Assembly (NCBI RefSeq): GCF_020166415.1
Contig: NZ_JAIQXV010000003.1
Coordinates: forward strand, 186,001-250,000
Length of the DNA stretch: 64,000 nt
Origin: Deinococcus multiflagellatus
GTDB lineage: Bacteria > Deinococcota > Deinococci > Deinococcales > Deinococcaceae
Direction of reading: 5' to 3'
Part shown: piece by piece, positions 52,736 through 60,738 of the stretch
Layout: each line of letters begins with the position of its first letter
Position numbering within the stretch: the stretch's first letter is position 1
Translations under genes and position numbers: made by a program
Notes under the pieces: generated by a model
The model's database searches: none
Seen by the model: the letters and a program-made list of their open reading frames with translations, nothing else
What the model was told of the DNA's origin: nothing

Positions 52736-54841
52736 TCAGGGCGCGCCCGGGGGCGCGGGATTGCGGGGCTTGAGGCCAGCGAGCGGCACAGCGGCGCCGC
52801 CCACCCGGGTGATGCCGGGCGGCGGACTCAGTGACTGGCGGTCGTGGGGAAGGTCGCGCAGCAGGGCCACCTCGCGGCAGGCGGTCTGCTGGCGGTACAG
52901 GGCCACGGGCACGCTGCGCTCGCCCGCTGGATCGCCCAGCCACACGGCCATGGCGTACTGCGGGGTCACGGCGGCGCACCACGTATCGTTCACGTCGTCG
53001 GTGGTGCCGCTCTTGGCGCCCAGAGGCACGGCGCGGCCCGTCAGGCGCTGGGCCAGCGTGGCGCGCAGAAACGGCACATGCGAGGCGCGGTCGTTCACGG
53101 CGCCGGTCAGCAGGTCAAAGGTCTCGTAGGCCACCACCTCGTCCCACAGCGGGGCGCACTCGGCGCGGGGCAGCGGAAGGGGCCGCCCGGCGCGGTCATA
53201 GGCTTCGGCCAGCAGGTGCGGCGGGCACAGCTGTCCGCCCCCGGCGAAGCTGGCGTAGGCGGCGGCCACGGTCAGCGGCGCGGCCCGGAAGGTGCCCAGG
53301 GCCGGGCTGGAGCGGTTTTCGGGGTCCGGGCGGTAGCCCAGGCCCAGCAGCAGCCGGCGCAGGCCGTCCTCGCGCGGGGTGCCCACCTGCACGGCCACGG
53401 TGTTCAGGGAGCGGGCGTTGGCCTCGCGCACTGTGACCGCGCGCTCCAGAAAGGCGCCGCTGCTATTGCGCACCGCCTGCCCGGCGTAACGGGTGGGCCG
53501 GTCCGGGAAGGTGCTCAGCTGGGTCAGGCCGTCGCCAAAGGCCTGCGCGTACAGCAGCGGCTTGACCGTGCTGGCCACCGGCCGCTGCGCCGAAACCGCC
53601 CATTGCCGCCCCGGGTCGCTGCTTTGCAGGCCGCCCGTGCTACTGGCCAGCGCCACAATGCCGCCGCCGCGCACGTCCACAATCGCGGCGCCCTCGGCCA
53701 CACTGCCCTCGCGTGCGTCGCCGGTCAGGCGCGAGACCAGCGCGGCCTGGGCGCGGGCGTCCAGGGTGAGCACCACGCGGCCCACCCGGCGCGGGTCCAG
53801 ACCCCCTAAGCGCAGTTCGCGCCGCACCAGCGCCTGCAGGGCCCAGGCGGGCTCGGGGGTCTGGTCGTAGGCGGGGTTGCGCCGGGCCGACACCACGCGC
53901 AGGTCCGAGCCGCCCCCCGCGTAGGTCACCTGCCACAGCCGGGGCTGCAGCGGCGTGCCTATGGCGGCGCGGTAGGCGTCCTCGCCAATCAGGCCGCGCC
54001 CGCGCAGGATGTTCAGGGTCAGCAGCTGCTGGCGGCGCATCCAACGGAAGCGGGCCGCTGCCGTTTCGGGCGGGGTGTCCTCGGCCACCAGGTAGCGGCC
54101 CGGCGCGGGCAGCAGGCCCACCAGAAAGGCACTCTGGGCCAGCGTGAGGTCTGCCGGTTCCACCCCGAACACCGCCTGCGAGGCGTCATAGATGCCCTTG
54201 CGCTGCCCAATGCCAATCCAGGGCAGGCTGTTCACACTCATGGCCAGCACCTCGCGCCGCCCGTAGCGCCACGTCACCAGCGGGGCCAGCACGAACTCGG
54301 TGGCCTTGCGCCGCAGGGTCAGCCCGGGGCCGCGCCGCCCGGTGTCGTAATCAAAGTGCCCGGCCAGCACGCTGTTTTTCAGCAGCTGCATGGTGATGGT
54401 GCTGCCGCCCGCGCCGGTCAGCAGGGCGCGCGGCAGCCGCCCCAGGTCCACGCCCGCGTGCGAGAAGAAGCGCACGTCCTCCTTGGCCACGTACGCCAGC
54501 AGGAAGGCGGGGGAGACGCCGCTCAGGGGCACGCTGAGGGACTCTCGGCACGGCACGGCGTTGGTCAGGTTGCCTTCCTGGCAGTGGTCAATGACGCCCA
54601 GGGGCTCGCCCCGGCGGTCCTGCACCTCAATGGGCTGCAGCTCGGAGCGCAGGTTCCACACCCGCCCCAGGGCCCCGGTGCTGATGGCCCCGCCCAGGCC
54701 CAGGGCCACCGTGCCCAGGGTGAGCACGCCCACCCCCGCCAGCCCGGCGCGCAGCAGGCGGCCCAGGGTCCAGGGCTCGGGGCGCCGCACAAAGGGCGTG
54801 CGCGGCCAGGGATTGCGCCAGCGGCGCCAGAGCGTGCGCAT
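52736..54841 (-). CDS. Class A penicillin-binding protein (glycosyltransferase-transpeptidase)
   Basis: About 701 residues. An N-terminal membrane anchor (VGVLTLGTVALGLGGAI) precedes a GT51 glycosyltransferase with the catalytic Glu in YVAKEDVRFFSHAGVDLG and GGSTITMQLLKNSVL. The transpeptidase domain has SxxK in PVASTVKPLLY (about 415), SxN in ARSLNTVAVQ and KSGTT as the KTG box. It polymerises and crosslinks peptidoglycan in the periplasm. The layout resembles PBP1A/1C. Start: either GTG 54842-54844 or ATG 54839-54841, both right after the TGA of the preceding gene; ATG is preferred. Confidence 0.9.
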   Translation of the reverse strand: MRTLWRRWRNPWPRTPFVRRPEPWTLGRLLRAGLAGVGVLTLGTVALGLGGAISTGALGRVWNLRSELQPIEVQDRRGEPLGVIDHCQEGNLTNAVPCRESLSVPLSGVSPAFLLAYVAKEDVRFFSHAGVDLGRLPRALLTGAGGSTITMQLLKNSVLAGHFDYDTGRRGPGLTLRRKATEFVLAPLVTWRYGRREVLAMSVNSLPWIGIGQRKGIYDASQAVFGVEPADLTLAQSAFLVGLLPAPGRYLVAEDTPPETAAARFRWMRRQQLLTLNILRGRGLIGEDAYRAAIGTPLQPRLWQVTYAGGGSDLRVVSARRNPAYDQTPEPAWALQALVRRELRLGGLDPRRVGRVVLTLDARAQAALVSRLTGDAREGSVAEGAAIVDVRGGGIVALASSTGGLQSSDPGRQWAVSAQRPVASTVKPLLYAQAFGDGLTQLSTFPDRPTRYAGQAVRNSSGAFLERAVTVREANARSLNTVAVQVGTPREDGLRRLLLGLGYRPDPENRSSPALGTFRAAPLTVAAAYASFAGGGQLCPPHLLAEAYDRAGRPLPLPRAECAPLWDEVVAYETFDLLTGAVNDRASHVPFLRATLAQRLTGRAVPLGAKSGTTDDVNDTWCAAVTPQYAMAVWLGDPAGERSVPVALYRQQTACREVALLRDLPHDRQSLSPPPGITRVGGAAVPLAGLKPRNPAPPGAP

Positions 54842-54844
54842 CAC

Positions 54845-55108
54845 TCAGCGCACCACGTCCAGCACGCCCGCCGCCGCCGAGCGAAACTGCCAGTCGCGCG
54901 CCACCTGATTCCACAGCCCCGACAGGCCCACCAGCAGCACCAGCAGGGCGCCCAGCCCCGCCAGGGCCGTGACCGCGCCTGCCCAGGTGGACCCAGGGCG
55001 GGTCCCTAGTCGCCGGGCGGCGCGTTCGGGGCGTGGCCGGGGCACGGGCGGCAGCGGGCCAGAGGGCAGACCCGACGAATAGGGCCGGGGTTTGCGCACG
55101 AAACTCAT
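54845..55108 (-). CDS. Small membrane protein, first gene of the PBP operon
   Basis: 87 residues from ATG 55106-55108. A Pro/Arg-rich basic N-terminus precedes a single helix TALAGLGALLVLLVGLSGLW and a short tail. TATGCT (55115-55120, minus strand) lies 6 nt before the ATG, so the operon starts as a leaderless transcript here. The stop overlaps or abuts the PBP start. A bitopic accessory protein for the PBP is a reasonable guess only. Confidence 0.65.
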   Translation of the reverse strand: MSFVRKPRPYSSGLPSGPLPPVPRPRPERAARRLGTRPGSTWAGAVTALAGLGALLVLLVGLSGLWNQVARDWQFRSAAAGVLDVVR

Positions 55109-55268
55109 GGCGGCAGCATAGAGGGACGGCATGAGGCCTGCATCCCACCTTGGGAGGAGTGGACGGGCGTTCAAGTGCCCAGCTCTGCGCTCGTGCTGAC
55201 GGCCCGCTGCGCTGCCCCCGCCTACCCTGGGGCCCAGGAGGTGCCCCCCGTGGAGACCCAGCGAGCAG

Positions 55269-55790
55269 GTGCGCCCAGCCAGCCGGGCCGAGTGGCGGCG
55301 CCGGCTGGAGGCCCACCACGCCAGCGCGAAGGAGATCTGGCTGGTCACGGGCCGGACGGCGCGCGCCGTGTCGTACCTGGAGGCCGTGGAAGAGGCGCTG
55401 TGCTTTGGCTGGATTGACGGCATCGCCAAGCGCCTGGACGAGGCGCAACTGGCCCAGCGCTTTACCCCACGCCGCAAAGGCAGCCACTGGACCGAACTGA
55501 ACAAGGCCCGCGCCCGCCGCCTGATTGATCAGGGCCGCATGACCGAAGCGGGCCGGGCCGCACTACCCGACCTGACCGTGCGCCCGGTGGAGCTGGCCCC
55601 GGACCTTCAGGCCGCGCTGGAAGCTGACCCCGTGGTGTGGCGGCACTATCAGGCGTTTTCCGAGCACTACCGCCGCATCCGCATTGGCTATATCGAGGAG
55701 ATGCGGGGTCGGCCCGCCGAGTTTCAGAAGCGCCTGGGCCATTTTGTGGCGAAAACCCGGCAGAACAAGCCGTTTGGGGTGATGGAGTGA
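55269..55790 (+). CDS. YdeI/OmpD-associated (bacteriocin-protection) family protein
   Basis: 173 residues in the listed frame from GTG 55269. Core motif EAVEEALCFGWIDGIAKRLD with RFTPRRKGSHWTELNKARA and DQGRMTEAGRAAL is diagnostic of the YdeI family. The usual N-terminus is about ten residues longer. A good ribosome site AGGAGG (55236-55241) sits in front of a GTG (55250-55252) that is in a different frame (METQRAGAPS...), so a base may be missing or added between 55253 and 55269, or translation starts at the later GTG. The stop is followed immediately by a MITE-like element. Confidence 0.75.
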   Translation: MRPASRAEWRRRLEAHHASAKEIWLVTGRTARAVSYLEAVEEALCFGWIDGIAKRLDEAQLAQRFTPRRKGSHWTELNKARARRLIDQGRMTEAGRAALPDLTVRPVELAPDLQAALEADPVVWRHYQAFSEHYRRIRIGYIEEMRGRPAEFQKRLGHFVAKTRQNKPFGVME

Positions 55791-55932
55791 TAAGGATTCC
55801 GATTAGTCAGTGAGGAAGGAACGAGTGAATCCGACCGGAAGGGCTCGCAGAGCGGCGCAGCAGAGCAGGAACAACGGGGAGGCGTGGACGCACCGAAGCG
55901 CAGGGGCGGTCACGGGTGATCTGGAATCCGTA
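55791..55932. mobile_element. MITE-like element, copy B
   Basis: 142 bp, beginning TAAGGATTCCG right after a stop codon and ending TGGAATCCGTA (inverted). The inner blocks GAATCCGACCGGA, GCTCGCAGAGC, GCGCAGCAGAG and GGAACAACGG match copy A at 30600-30752. TA at both ends suggests TA target-site duplication. Confidence 0.65.
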
Positions 55933-56022
55933 GGAGGTCAGGCGCCTCACCATGACCACAATCTGGTCTCCTCATGCCCAGCGCGCCGACGCCCCTGAAC
56001 GCTGGGCCCTAAACTCTGGGCC

Positions 56023-57231
56023 ATGACGGCCCTTGCTTCCCTGCCCACCCGCGACGATCTGCGCGCCCAGTTTCCGCCCCTGGCGCGTGGCCGCGCCTAC
56101 CTGGACAACGCGGCGGGCGGTCTGCTGCCCGCGCGGTCCATTGCCGCGGTCACCGAGCACCTCACCCGCTATGGGGCCACCAACGCCATGCCGGGGCACC
56201 AGCCGGGGCGCGAGATTCTGGCCCTGAAAACCCGCGCCCGCGAGGCCACGGCCCTGTTCCTGAACGCCGCCCCCGAGGACGTGGCCCTGGCCCAGAGCGC
56301 CACGGCCCTGACCTTCCGGCTGGCGGTGGCCCTGGCCCGGCTGTGGGGCCCCGGCGACGAGGTGATTCTCAGCGGCCTGGAGCACGAATCGAACGCCAGT
56401 CCCTGGCGCGAACTGCAGCGGGTGGGGGTGACCGTCAAGGTCTGGCACGCCCGGCAGCCCGACATGACCCTGCACCTGGACGACCTCGCGGCCCTGCTCT
56501 CGCCGCGCACCCGGCTGGTGGCGGTCACGGCCGCCAGCAACGCCCTGGGCGTGACCCCGGACCTGAGTGCCATCACCGCCCTGGCCCGCGCCGCCGGGGC
56601 CTGGATGATGGTGGACGCGGTGCACGCCGCCCCCCACGCCTTCCCCGACGTGCAGACGCTGGGTGCCGACTTCCTGACCTTTAGCCCCTACAAGGTGTGG
56701 GCGCCGCATCTGGGCGCGCTGTGGATTCGCCCCGAGCTGAGGGCCGCCCTGCCCTGGTCGCGCCTGGACTTTGTGCCAGCCGGCGACATCACGGGCCTGG
56801 AACACGGCACGCCGCAGTTCGAGCTGCTGGCCGGCTGGCTGGGCACCCTGGACTACCTGCGCGAGCTGGGCGGCCACGCCGAGCTGACCCGCGCCGCCCT
56901 GGACAGTGCCTCGGCGCGGATTCAGGCCCTGGAGGCCCCGGTGATGGCCCGGCTGCTGCGCGGCCTGCTGGCCCATGACCGCGTGACGGTTTACGGCCCC
57001 CAGGGGCTGGCGGGCCGCGTGGGCACCGTGGCCTTCCGCTTAAGCGGTGAAACCCCCGAACAGACCGCGTGGCGCCTCAGCGAACGTGGCGTGGACGTGG
57101 CCGCCGGGCACTTCTACGCCGTGCAGCCGCTGAAAGATCTGGACCTGTACCCCGAAGGCGTGGTGCGCGCCAGCATCGCCCACTACACCAGCGAGGCCGA
57201 GATTGAGCGCCTGCTGGCTGCGCTGGATTGA
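56023..57231 (+). CDS. Cysteine-desulfurase-like aminotransferase class V protein
   Basis: 402 residues. YLDNAAGGLLPARSI opens the fold; the PLP Lys lies in TFSPYKVWAPHLGALW near residue 225; MMVDAVHAAPH binds the cofactor ring. It belongs to the cysteine-desulfurase-like subgroup, which lacks the classic SufS/IscS C-terminal Cys loop (no Cys in the whole sequence), so sulfur mobilisation is doubtful and another aminotransferase or lyase reaction is possible. TAAACT (56010-56015) is 7 nt before ATG 56023, giving a leaderless start. Confidence 0.85.
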   Translation: MTALASLPTRDDLRAQFPPLARGRAYLDNAAGGLLPARSIAAVTEHLTRYGATNAMPGHQPGREILALKTRAREATALFLNAAPEDVALAQSATALTFRLAVALARLWGPGDEVILSGLEHESNASPWRELQRVGVTVKVWHARQPDMTLHLDDLAALLSPRTRLVAVTAASNALGVTPDLSAITALARAAGAWMMVDAVHAAPHAFPDVQTLGADFLTFSPYKVWAPHLGALWIRPELRAALPWSRLDFVPAGDITGLEHGTPQFELLAGWLGTLDYLRELGGHAELTRAALDSASARIQALEAPVMARLLRGLLAHDRVTVYGPQGLAGRVGTVAFRLSGETPEQTAWRLSERGVDVAAGHFYAVQPLKDLDLYPEGVVRASIAHYTSEAEIERLLAALD

Positions 57232-57245
57232 GAAGGGCTCTAACG

Positions 57246-57342
57246 ATGGTGCGAACAGTTTCGGAATTCTGTGCGGAGCTGCTCGACAAACACGCTGTTT
57301 CACCCCTTCCCCTTTGTCGGACTTGAAAACGATTCGCACCAT
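57246..57342. repeat. 97-bp element with inverted ends
   Basis: ATGGTGCGAA (57246-57255) and TTCGCACCAT (57333-57342) are exact inverted copies; the similarity extends a few bases inward (GTTT/AAAAC). No coding capacity. Possible MITE; no second copy is seen. Confidence 0.5.
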
Positions 57343-57514
57343 TATGTAGGGCGATTGGTCTGGCGTACCGGGAATGAAGCCCGGCATGGTTCTGAAATGA
57401 ACGACGTCCGTCTGACACGAGGGAGAGCCGCCTTCTTACGCCGGGATTAGTCACTGGCGAGCTTCTCTGTCGCTCTGTTTCTCAGCGAAGTGCCGGCTGA
57501 GGAGCAGGGCTCTC

Positions 57515-57548
57515 AAATGTCCCCTCTGCAGTCGAAGGGGACATTTTT
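57515..57548 (+). terminator. Intrinsic terminator, parent transcript unclear
   Basis: A perfect 11-bp stem (57515-57525 with 57536-57546), 10-nt loop, then TTTTT. The nearest upstream gene ends 280 bp earlier with an inverted-repeat element between, so it may end that transcript or an unannotated small RNA. 57343-57510 holds no gene. Confidence 0.65.
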
Positions 57549-57574
57549 CCTGGCCCCGACTCAGCTACCCCTTT

Positions 57575-57596
57575 AAAAATGAACGTGTTCATTTTT
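57575..57596. promoter_or_regulatory. 22-bp palindromic operator, probable TetR site
   Basis: AAAAATGAAC and GTTCATTTTT flank GT in a perfect palindrome, 25 bp before the start of the DUF6463-like gene. Length and symmetry fit a TetR-family operator, and a TetR gene is the second gene of the operon. Confidence 0.75.
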
Positions 57597-57621
57597 GATC
57601 ATGTTCACTAAAGGAGAGGCT

Positions 57622-58012
57622 ATGCAACGTTGGGCGGGACGGCTGTTGATTGTGGTGGCGCTGGGCCACATGGTGCTGGCCCTGGGGAGCGTGCTGCCGG
57701 GGCTGCGAACACTGGCGCCGGACGGTCTGCTGGGCATGATCGGTGGGCCGTGGGGCCCGCCGCAGCCGGAGCGCCACGCCGCGTTCTGGAGTTCGCTGGG
57801 CAGCTTTGCGGGCGTGCAGGCGCTCTGGGGCCTGTGGGTGCTGGCCGCCGCCCGCGAGGGAAGACGGCCAGTGCCCGGCACGGGCCTGGGTGACGGTCTT
57901 GCAGCTCATCCTGGCGCCCATCAGCGGCTTCTGGCTGAATCTGGTGCCGGCACTCCTGCTGATGGCCGCTGAGGCCCGGGTCCGTGTGGCACCCCCAGAA
58001 GCCGCGTCATGA
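57622..58012 (+). pseudogene. DUF6463-like membrane protein gene, single-base frameshift
   Basis: ATG 57622 with AAGGAG; the first 80 codons read RWAGRLLIVVALGHMVLALG and later GVQALWGLWVLAAAREG, a DUF6463-type protein with four helices. After about 57875 this frame continues out of register (GTGLGDGLAAH...). Skipping one base there gives ARAWVTVLQLILAPISGFWL and the expected fourth helix (NLVPALLLMAAEA), with a stop TGA at 58010-58012 that overlaps the ATG of the TetR gene (ATGA). The overlap strongly supports this repaired frame. Either the gene is broken, a base is wrong in the assembly, or ribosomes shift. Confidence 0.75.
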
Positions 58013-58653
58013 CGTCCCCACGCCCCGACACCCCCAGCCGCCGCGAGCGCCACAAGCAGGACAAGCGCTCACGCATCCAGGCCGCCGCCCTGACCCTGTT
58101 CACCGCGCAGGGGTACGAGGCCACCACCATCCGGCAGATTGCCGCCGAGGCAGATGTGGCGGCCGGCACCGTCTTCCGCTACGCCACCGACAAGGCCGAT
58201 CTGCTGCTGATGGTTTTCCATGACGTGATTGCCCATACCATCGAGGAGGCCCTCGCCCCGGAGCGGTTGACCGGGCCGCTGTCACAGGTGCTGCCCGGGC
58301 TGTTCGACCCCTTCTTCGCCTTTTACGAGGCGCGGCCGGCACTGGCCAGCGATTTTCTGCGGCTGGTGCTGTTTCATGACAGCCCCTGGCGCGTGCGCGA
58401 ACTGGAACAGGGCCACGCCTTCGTGGCCCAGCTGGCCGCCCTGCTGCGGGCTCGCCAGCAGGCCGGCGAGGTGACCGCCGATCTGGACCCGCAGACCGCT
58501 GCCTTTGCCCTCTTTTCGCTGTATCAGGCGTGTCTGGTGGGGTGGCTGTCGGGCGGAGTCACGTTGGCGAACACCCGCGCGCAACTGGCGGCGCTGCTGG
58601 CCCTGCAGTGGCGTGCCCTGCAGGCCGGCGCGGTGGCCGGGGGCCCGGCATGA
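58009..58653 (+). CDS. TetR/AcrR-family transcriptional regulator
   Basis: 214 residues: N-terminal helix-turn-helix (RIQAAALTLFTAQGYEATTI, AAEADVAAGTVFRYATDKAD) and a C-terminal all-helical ligand domain. It probably represses its own operon through the 57575-57596 palindrome and is relieved by a small hydrophobic ligand, perhaps the substrate of the monooxygenase. It is translationally coupled to both neighbours by ATGA overlaps. Confidence 0.9.
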   Translation: MTSPRPDTPSRRERHKQDKRSRIQAAALTLFTAQGYEATTIRQIAAEADVAAGTVFRYATDKADLLLMVFHDVIAHTIEEALAPERLTGPLSQVLPGLFDPFFAFYEARPALASDFLRLVLFHDSPWRVRELEQGHAFVAQLAALLRARQQAGEVTADLDPQTAAFALFSLYQACLVGWLSGGVTLANTRAQLAALLALQWRALQAGAVAGGPA

Positions 58654-59780
58654 CGGCCCCGGTGCTCATCGTAGGCGCGGGCATTGGCGGGCTGGCGCTG
58701 GCCCAGGCGCTGACCCGTCAGGGCGTGCCCGTGCGGGTCATCGAGAACGCAGCGGTCCTGCGGCCGGTGGGCGCGGGCCTGATTCTGGCCAGCAACGCAC
58801 TGCGGGTGCTGGACCGGCTGGGACTGGGCGATGCCGTGCGCGCCGCCGGGCACCCGCTCAGCGGCGCCCAGCTGACCACTGATGCGGGGCGGCCACTGCA
58901 GACCCTGTCCTACACGGCGTCCGGCGGGGCGGTGGGGCTGCACCGCGCGGCGCTGCAGCGGGTGCTGGCCCAGGGGCTGGAGGGGCAACTGCTCCTGGGA
59001 ACCACCCTGCGCGCGCTGCACCCGCAGCGGGCAGGCGTGGAGGTCACCCTCAGCGACGGCACGGTTCAGCGGTGCCGCGCCGTGGTCGGGGCCGACGGCC
59101 TGCACTCCTCGGTGCGGGCCCTGCTGTTCGGGGCCGTGGCGCCGCGCTACGCGGGTTATACCAGCTGGCGCTTTGTGGTGCCCCGCCCGGGCCCGGCCCA
59201 GGCCACCGAACTGTGGGGCCGGGGCTGCCGCCTGGGGCTGGTGCCGATTGGGCCAGACCAGACCTACGGTTACCTGACCGTCAACGCCCCGGAGCAGCCC
59301 CCCCAGGTCGCGAGGCCGCCCGGAACCATGGCCGAAGTGCTGGCCCACGCGGCGCCCTTCGGTGGCCCGGTCCCCGCCGTACTCGCGCGCCTTGTGCCCG
59401 GCGCCCCGGTCATCCGCACCGATATCCATGAAGTTCACCTCCGCCGCTGGGGCCAGGGCTGCGTCACGCTGCTGGGCGACGCGGCGCACGCCATGACCCC
59501 CAATCTGGGGCAGGGGGCGGCGATGGCGCTGGAAGACGCCTGGGTGCTGGGCCAACACTTGGCGGCCACCGCTGACGTGCCGGCGGCCCTGGCCCGCTCC
59601 GAGGCCCTGCGGCGGCCCCGGGTGGAGGCGGTGCAACGCCAGTCGCGGCGGGTGGGGCAGGCTGGGCAGCTGGAAGACGGCGCGCTGCGCGCCCTGCGGG
59701 ATCTGGCCATGCGCCTCACCCCAGCGGCCGCCGCGCAGCGCGCCAGCCAGGGATTGTTCAGCGTCCATCTGGACGGCTGA
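58650..59780 (+). CDS. FAD-dependent monooxygenase
   Basis: 376 residues. FAD motif VLIVGAGIGGLALAQALTRQ at the N-terminus, GVGLILASNAL region, the substrate or NADPH region GLHRAALQRVLAQGL, VVGADGLHSSVR (DG motif) and GCVTLLGDAAHAMTPNLGQGAAMALEDAW (GD motif), typical of PHBH/TetX-type hydroxylases. Such enzymes hydroxylate aromatics or inactivate antibiotics; no substrate can be told. The start overlaps the TetR stop by 4 bp. Confidence 0.88.
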   Translation: MTAPVLIVGAGIGGLALAQALTRQGVPVRVIENAAVLRPVGAGLILASNALRVLDRLGLGDAVRAAGHPLSGAQLTTDAGRPLQTLSYTASGGAVGLHRAALQRVLAQGLEGQLLLGTTLRALHPQRAGVEVTLSDGTVQRCRAVVGADGLHSSVRALLFGAVAPRYAGYTSWRFVVPRPGPAQATELWGRGCRLGLVPIGPDQTYGYLTVNAPEQPPQVARPPGTMAEVLAHAAPFGGPVPAVLARLVPGAPVIRTDIHEVHLRRWGQGCVTLLGDAAHAMTPNLGQGAAMALEDAWVLGQHLAATADVPAALARSEALRRPRVEAVQRQSRRVGQAGQLEDGALRALRDLAMRLTPAAAAQRASQGLFSVHLDG

Positions 59781-59826
59781 GCGCAGACGGGAGAGAGGCC
59801 GCCCCCCCAGCCCTGGCGCCGGCCAT

Positions 59827-60627
59827 TCAGGCCAGGGCGCGGTTCAGCTCGTCGCGGAAGCCCTGGGCCGCTGCCACACTCGCGGCCACCTCCAGTCCCC
59901 GGGCGTACTGCACCCCCCGGCTGGCACTCGCCAGCGCCCCGGTGCCGCCAGCATCGAAGGCCGGGGCCAGCCCTGCCGCGCCTGCCCCCTGCGCCCCCAA
60001 CCCGGGCAGCAGCAGCAGCGCCCGGGGCAGCCGGGCCCGGAAGGCGGCCAGATCCTGCGGATGGGTGGCCCCCACCACCGCGCCCACGCTGGCGTATTCG
60101 CCGTCCTCCTGGGCGTTCAGGCGCGTCACTTCATCGGCCACGCGCTCGCTGACCCCGTGGCCCTGCAGGTCGGCCTGCCCGGGGTTGCTGGTTTTCACCA
60201 GCACGAACACCGCGCCGCCGTGGGCGCGGGCGGTCTCCACAAAGGGCGTCAGCGTTTCAAAGCCCAGGAAGGGATTGACCGTCAGCGCCGAGCCCGCGTG
60301 GTCCCCGCCCAGCCAGCCCTGGGCATAGGCCTGGGCGGTGGAGCCAATGTCGCCCCGTTTGCCGTCCAGCAGCACCGGCAGCCCCAGCGTGCGCGCGGCG
60401 GCGCAAACTTCCTGCAGCACCGCCAGCCCGGGCAGCCCCGCCGCCTCGTAAAAGGCCAGCTGCGGCTTGATGCACGCGGCGTAGGGCGCGGTGGCCTCCA
60501 GCACGTCCAGCGTGTGGGCGCGCAGGTGGTCCAGGTCCCGGTAGGCCTCCAGACGGGGGTCCAGGCCCACGCACAGGCGGGTGTCAAGGCGGCGGGTGCG
60601 GTCGGTCACGGCCTGCGCAAAGGTCAT
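59827..60627 (-). CDS. pyrF: Orotidine-5'-phosphate decarboxylase (type 2)
   Basis: 266 residues from ATG 60625-60627, eight nt after TAGCCT (nearly leaderless). Last step of UMP synthesis. Substrate and catalytic residues: [12 protein letters not shown], the catalytic Lys-Asp set in [31 protein letters not shown] and a C-terminal [10 protein letters not shown] phosphate loop. Matches the type 2 (archaeal/mycobacterial-like) subgroup. Frames upstream contain only repetitive translation and are not part of the gene. Confidence 0.93.
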   Translation of the reverse strand: MTFAQAVTDRTRRLDTRLCVGLDPRLEAYRDLDHLRAHTLDVLEATAPYAACIKPQLAFYEAAGLPGLAVLQEVCAAARTLGLPVLLDGKRGDIGSTAQAYAQGWLGGDHAGSALTVNPFLGFETLTPFVETARAHGGAVFVLVKTSNPGQADLQGHGVSERVADEVTRLNAQEDGEYASVGAVVGATHPQDLAAFRARLPRALLLLPGLGAQGAGAAGLAPAFDAGGTGALASASRGVQYARGLEVAASVAAAQGFRDELNRALA

Positions 60628-60738
60628 CGGGCCCGAGGCTAACATGGCCCCTGCCCAGAGGTGCGCTCCTTCCCGGGTCCATACAATGGACGTGGTCTGG
60701 CCCCACAGCTGGGACCGTCGCCTGCCGGGAGGTGCAAG

